The translations under genes and the position numbers were made by a program. Below the pieces are notes generated by a model. It saw only the letters and a list, made by a program, of their open reading frames with translations, was not told the origin of the DNA and did no database searches. A DNA stretch of 23,604 nucleotides from a virus, in IMG/VR virus record IMGVR_UViG_3300034375_001279, positions 1 through 23,604 of that record; one strand, given 5' to 3'. Below are positions 22,271 through 23,604 of this stretch, piece after piece. Positions within the stretch are counted from its first letter, which is position 1; every line of letters starts with the position of its first letter.

Positions 22271-23604
22271 TGTGTTTCGCTCCAGTTGTTACCGACTTTG
22301 TATTCACCAGTCAGTGGTATTCTTAAATCAAAGTACTTTCCTGTTGCTTCGATAGCTTCAACAGCTTTCTCACCTATGATGTCTGTCCAGTCTGAGCCAC
22401 ACTCTACTTGTATCTCATCATGTACCCACACCACTTGGTTAACATTCATGTAACCTTGTGTTCTTTTATTAAACTCAACCAACCAACGTTTACATACTAA
22501 TGCACCACTTGATTGTAGTAATGTATTCAATGCTGAGTGTGCTGAGCGTACCTTAACGTTCCTGCCATCTAGTCCTTTGATGTAACCTTTAGCTGCTGCT
22601 TTTTGTACAGCTTCTATAAGTTTACTTAAGGCTGGTAAGTTGTTTAAGAATCTTTGCTTAACTTGTTTGGCTTCCTTCACTGTCTTACCAGTAACATCAG
22701 CTATCTTGTTCACGCCACCACCATACAAGAAACAATAATAGAAACGTTTAGCTAAGTCTCTTGAGTCTAGACCAGCTAGCTTCTGTGTTTCTGTGTGGAT
22801 GTCACCATCAAGTACTACCTTAGTGTATGCACCATTGTCAAACTTAGCCATGTAGTGTGCTAACATTCTGACTTCTAATGCTGATACATCTATACCCACT
22901 AGCTTACGATTGAATGGTGTAGTAAATAATTCTCTACACTCTTTACCGTAAGGTGCGTGAGCACTGGGTACTTGTGCTAAATTAGGGTAGGCATGGCTGG
23001 CTCTTGCAGTCACTGTCGAGTTGGTGTTGCAAGTGCCGTGAAGTCTGCCAGCTTTAACAAGCTTCAACCATGCCTGATTACCTGTGGCTAACTGTCCAAT
23101 CCTTTTATCTAAAAGGAAATGTTCAGCGAGGAGTTTTGCCTCAGGATAATCTAAACTGTTTAGTACTGAGTCATCAACCTTAGGCTTACCATCAGTTGTA
23201 TACTCATCAGGTTTCCAGTCATACTTATCTATCAGTCTTTGTGATACGTGTTGTCTACTGGATGGATTAAATGTTTCTTCATGCTTCTTAATAAATGGTT
23301 GACCCTTAACATACCCTCTAGTCTTGTTGTTAACTTTAGGTATGAATGTTGTCTCTTTAATTATAGGCGGGAACAGTTCTTGTAGTTCCTCTTCTATCTC
23401 TAAGCGTCTAGCTTCTAGTTTACCATAGAGTTCTTTGGCTTTGTCTTCATCAAACATAAAGCCATATTGTTCTTGGTTGAATATAAGTTTAGCTACGTCA
23501 TGCTCTAGTTCCATAGCTTGTTTAGAGTAACCTTTCTTTTCTATTGCTCGATACAAACCAACGTTAACATGTACGTCTTGCTTACAGTACTCTAACATTT
23601 CAGG
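22267..23604 (-). CDS. DNA polymerase I family (T7 gp5-like), C-terminal part, runs off the right edge
   Basis: A replicative family A polymerase; the frame stays open to the edge, so the N terminus with most of the 3'-5' exonuclease is missing. Numbering from the in-window Met at 23598: exonuclease motif III YCKQDV (4-9); motif A GIDVSALEVRMLAHYM with Asp 237; motif B SRDLAKRFYYCFLYGGG with Arg 280, Lys 284 and Tyr 288; motif C WVHDEIQVE with His-Asp-Glu 393-395. Tyr 288 equals T7 Tyr 526 (E. coli Phe 762), so a T7-like, dideoxy-sensitive enzyme is expected. The C terminus ends NNWSETH. Its TGA stop overlaps the exonuclease TTG start. T7 gp5 works with thioredoxin; the matching insert is not obvious to me here. 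Confidence 0.96.
   Translation of the reverse strand, partial: PEMLEYCKQDVHVNVGLYRAIEKKGYSKQAMELEHDVAKLIFNQEQYGFMFDEDKAKELYGKLEARRLEIEEELQELFPPIIKETTFIPKVNNKTRGYVKGQPFIKKHEETFNPSSRQHVSQRLIDKYDWKPDEYTTDGKPKVDDSVLNSLDYPEAKLLAEHFLLDKRIGQLATGNQAWLKLVKAGRLHGTCNTNSTVTARASHAYPNLAQVPSAHAPYGKECRELFTTPFNRKLVGIDVSALEVRMLAHYMAKFDNGAYTKVVLDGDIHTETQKLAGLDSRDLAKRFYYCFLYGGGVNKIADVTGKTVKEAKQVKQRFLNNLPALSKLIEAVQKAAAKGYIKGLDGRNVKVRSAHSALNTLLQSSGALVCKRWLVEFNKRTQGYMNVNQVVWVHDEIQVECGSDWTDIIGEKAVEAIEATGKYFDLRIPLTGEYKVGNNWSETH

Noticed and set aside
22965-22985. AAGTACCC in the polymerase gene as a promoter core
   Set aside because: Only eight bases match, and the GTYTTAGA half is absent.

Overview
The window is most of the middle and late part of a T7-like podovirus genome (Autographiviridae type). 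Every gene I can support reads on the minus strand, so transcription runs from position 23604 towards 1. Gene content, order and protein lengths match the T7 plan from gene 5 (DNA polymerase) to gene 17 (tail fibre). The base composition is AT-rich (about one third G+C by eye). Together with a class I ribonucleotide reductase, small lysine-rich proteins next to the capsid genes and 'TSETNAA' coiled-coil fibres, this points to a marine phage. The HTVC019P-like pelagiphages or a relative on another AT-rich marine host are the best guess. The host assignment is inference only; no host gene or integration site is visible.

Layout, in the direction of transcription. (1) 23604-21243, replication: C-terminal part of a family A DNA polymerase, 5'-3' exonuclease (T7 gp6 type), DUF3310 protein. 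(2) 21234-18533, nucleotide supply: nrdA and nrdB, overlapping by one base. (3) 18507-16517, start of the morphogenesis block: a promoter-like motif, a small unknown protein, a gp7.3-like small protein and the portal. (4) 16502-15309: scaffold, then three tiny basic proteins without any acidic residue. (5) 15309-14869: an HNH endonuclease gene wedged in front of the capsid gene. (6) 14868-13687: a G+C-rich, hairpin-rich leader, the major capsid gene and a rho-independent terminator, the place where T7 has T-phi. (7) 13686-3860: tail tubes gp11 and gp12, then internal virion proteins gp13, gp14, gp15 and gp16. (8) 3862-1: a second copy of the promoter-like motif, the gp17-type fibre with 26 gapless heptads, and a string of at least five further fibre or accessory genes running off the left edge.

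How the genes work together: the polymerase and exonuclease replicate and degrade DNA, the reductase supplies deoxynucleotides, and the rest builds the virion (portal, scaffold, capsid, tail, internal ejection proteins, fibres). Genes are packed tightly. At eight junctions the stop and start codons share one base in the form TAATG, which suggests widespread translational coupling. No gap exceeds about 140 bases.

The observations I rate highest are a 23-base motif (20 of 23 identical) found just before the gene 17 equivalent and before the gene 6.5-8 block, where T7 has its phi17 and phi6.5 promoters; the structured capsid leader; and the acid-free mini-gene trio. I found no anti-defence island, CRISPR array, tRNA, integrase or RNA polymerase gene. 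Apart from these points the region is a normal T7-like late region.
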